Shown piece after piece: positions 4,635 to 6,011 of a stretch of DNA of 6,011 bases (positions within the stretch are counted from its first letter, which is position 1; each line of letters starts with the position of its first letter). The notes under the pieces are model-generated. The model saw only the letters and a list, made by a program, of their open reading frames with translations. It was not told the origin of the DNA and made no database searches. The translations under genes were made by a program, and so were the position numbers. Origin of the DNA: Bacteroidota bacterium (GTDB lineage Bacteria > Bacteroidota > Ignavibacteria > UBA10030 > UBA8401); assembly GCA_023229405.1 (NCBI GenBank), contig JALNZH010000232.1:1-6011 (forward strand), read 5' to 3'.

Positions 4635-6011
4635 ATGAAATTTTTCGCAATCTTATACATGTTGGTTACATTTGGAGTAGCTCAGGATGAGCTTTCGCTC
4701 GGGAAAACAGCGCTTGCAAAAAATTCGTATGACGAAGCAATCCAGTATTTTCAAAAATATCTGACGGCTAACTCCAGAAATGTTGAAGCGAACTATCTAC
4801 TCGGCGAAACGTATCGTTTGAAAGGGGATCTACCGAATGCACAATCTGCATTGGAGCGGGCACTCGATTTTGATGATGAGTATGAACCGTCACTTGTGTC
4901 GATTATTCGTGTATATGGAAAGTTAGGATTGTGGGATAAAGCAGCAAAACAATTTAATGAGGTGGAGAAATATCATAAAAAAAGCACCAAAGGTCCGATC
5001 GCGTATGGACAAACCTTTTTGGAAACTGATTCGTTAGATAAAGCGTCGATTTATTTCTCGAAAGCAAAGGAAATTGATTCGAAAAATGTTGATGCCTATG
5101 TCGGATTGGCTGAAGTATATTCCCGTCAAAATGTGATTGTGCTTGCCGTCGACAATCTTCGCACTGCAACACAGTTGAAACCATCCGATCCTGTATTGTG
5201 GTATCGTCTTGCCACCACGATACTGAAGAACCGTGGATTAAATTCGGCACAGATTCAAGAGATTATCGCCTCATTACAGAAATCCATTGAGTTGGATCCG
5301 ACCAACGATAAAGCTATTTACGACGCTGCGAATACAATGTACCGTACAAAATCATACTGGAGGGAAGCGGCGGAGCTCTTTAAAAAATATACCGACCTGA
5401 AAAAGGACAATGCAGAAGCATGGGAAAAATATGCAATTTCTCTCTACAATGCTCGGGCGTATAAAGAGGCGATTCCAGTACTCGAACAGGCAATACAAAT
5501 GAATGCCAAAAGTACGGAAATGAAGCTCATGCTGGCGCATTCTTATTATCTGGCAAAAGAATATCAAAAATCTCTTGATCTTTATAAAGCCTTTCCGGGA
5601 GATTCGTTGTCTGCTGATGAAATTTACCGGATGGGATTTTCTTTCTATCAGATTAAGGATACGGTTAATGCCATCACCTTTCTAGAGCGGACGTTAATTT
5701 TGGAAAAGGGTAATACCGACGCTATTGGAACATTGGCCGCTATTTTCCTAACGCAGAAGAAATATGAAAAAGCAGGCGGCTATTATGAACAGTTGATCGA
5801 AAAAGATCCGAAGAATATTACGGCGTTGTTTTATGCGGCATTTTCATACAATGTGCTCGGCAGAACGGATACGGCAAAAAATTATTATCAGCGTGTCATT
5901 GAACTGCGCCCGAATAATATGCAGTCACATCAGTATTTGGTGCAGATCTACAGTCAGCAAGATTCCAGCGAACGCGGAAGATATCACGGAAATATTCTAA
6001 TCATGCTGGCG
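4635..6011 (+). CDS. Secreted tetratricopeptide-repeat (TPR) protein, 3' partial
   Basis: The frame is open from ATG 4635 to the window edge, giving 459 residues with no stop, so the C-terminus is missing. The N-terminus looks like a Sec signal peptide: K2, a hydrophobic core (3-15) and a likely cut after GVA at residue 16. The rest is built of TPR helix pairs of about 34 residues. Clear units include 18-49 (NSYDEAIQYFQKYL), 51-83 (ANYLLGETYRLKGDLPNAQ), 152-185, 186-222 (ending SIELDPTN), 226-258, 260-293 (YKEAIPVLEQAIQM), 328-360, 361-393 (QKKYEKAGGYYEQLIEKDP) and 394-427 (GRTDTAKNYYQRVIELRP), with weaker ones between. TPR arrays are protein-binding scaffolds, and no catalytic motif is visible. 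The gene starts 17 bases after the PstS-like gene, so it is probably the last visible member of the TonB operon and acts in the periplasm or at the outer membrane. An ATG three bases earlier is equally in frame. Confidence 0.88.
   Translation, partial: MKFFAILYMLVTFGVAQDELSLGKTALAKNSYDEAIQYFQKYLTANSRNVEANYLLGETYRLKGDLPNAQSALERALDFDDEYEPSLVSIIRVYGKLGLWDKAAKQFNEVEKYHKKSTKGPIAYGQTFLETDSLDKASIYFSKAKEIDSKNVDAYVGLAEVYSRQNVIVLAVDNLRTATQLKPSDPVLWYRLATTILKNRGLNSAQIQEIIASLQKSIELDPTNDKAIYDAANTMYRTKSYWREAAELFKKYTDLKKDNAEAWEKYAISLYNARAYKEAIPVLEQAIQMNAKSTEMKLMLAHSYYLAKEYQKSLDLYKAFPGDSLSADEIYRMGFSFYQIKDTVNAITFLERTLILEKGNTDAIGTLAAIFLTQKKYEKAGGYYEQLIEKDPKNITALFYAAFSYNVLGRTDTAKNYYQRVIELRPNNMQSHQYLVQIYSQQDSSERGRYHGNILIMLA

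Noticed and set aside
4954..5250. Minus-strand open frames across the window, such as 4954-5250, 5352-5567 and 4126-4428
   Set aside because: They lie opposite strongly supported plus-strand genes, show no recognisable domains and have unlikely compositions, so they are shadows.

Overview
The window carries one continuous set of plus-strand genes. It looks like part of the chromosome of a Gram-negative bacterium of the FCB superphylum (Bacteroidota / Ignavibacteriota / Chlorobiota side). That placement is inferred from the order ExbB, ExbD, ExbD, TonB, PstS-like lipoprotein, TPR protein, and from a TonB linker beginning with a 'DLGPPPSI' type sequence. It is not a phylogenetic result. Base composition looks moderate and even, and no mobile element, tRNA, rRNA or CRISPR array is visible.

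Layout. (1) Positions 2-397 hold the last 131 codons of a DUF255 / YyaL / SPATA20-type protein whose start lies upstream of the window. (2) Positions 398-584 form a 187-base leader with no convincing gene. It has a weak promoter candidate and two short inverted repeats. (3) Positions 585-932 encode a single-domain STAS protein of the anti-sigma-factor-antagonist type. (4) Positions 977-3474 encode a complete energy-transducing inner-membrane system: an ExbB/TolQ proton channel, two different ExbD subunits, and a TonB with a proline-rich periplasmic linker. (5) Positions 3483-3701 encode an unrecognised 72-residue protein with two membrane helices. (6) Positions 3703-4617 encode a PstS-like solute-binding lipoprotein. 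(7) From about 4635 to the window edge runs a secreted TPR-repeat protein, open at its 3' end.

Gaps from 977 onward are 1-31 bases. The STAS-exbB gap is 44 bases. No intrinsic terminator was seen, so genes 3-7 probably form one transcript, possibly starting in the 398-584 leader. Functionally, ExbB-ExbD would turn the proton motive force into TonB movement that drives outer-membrane transporters. The last three products are predicted to sit in the inner membrane, on a lipid anchor, and in the periplasm, so they are plausible accessory or sensing parts of the same envelope machine. The most interesting point is the PstS-like protein. It has no phosphate permease or ATPase genes beside it, and the positions that normally hold phosphate appear changed. 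This suggests the fold has been reused for another ligand or for a structural role.
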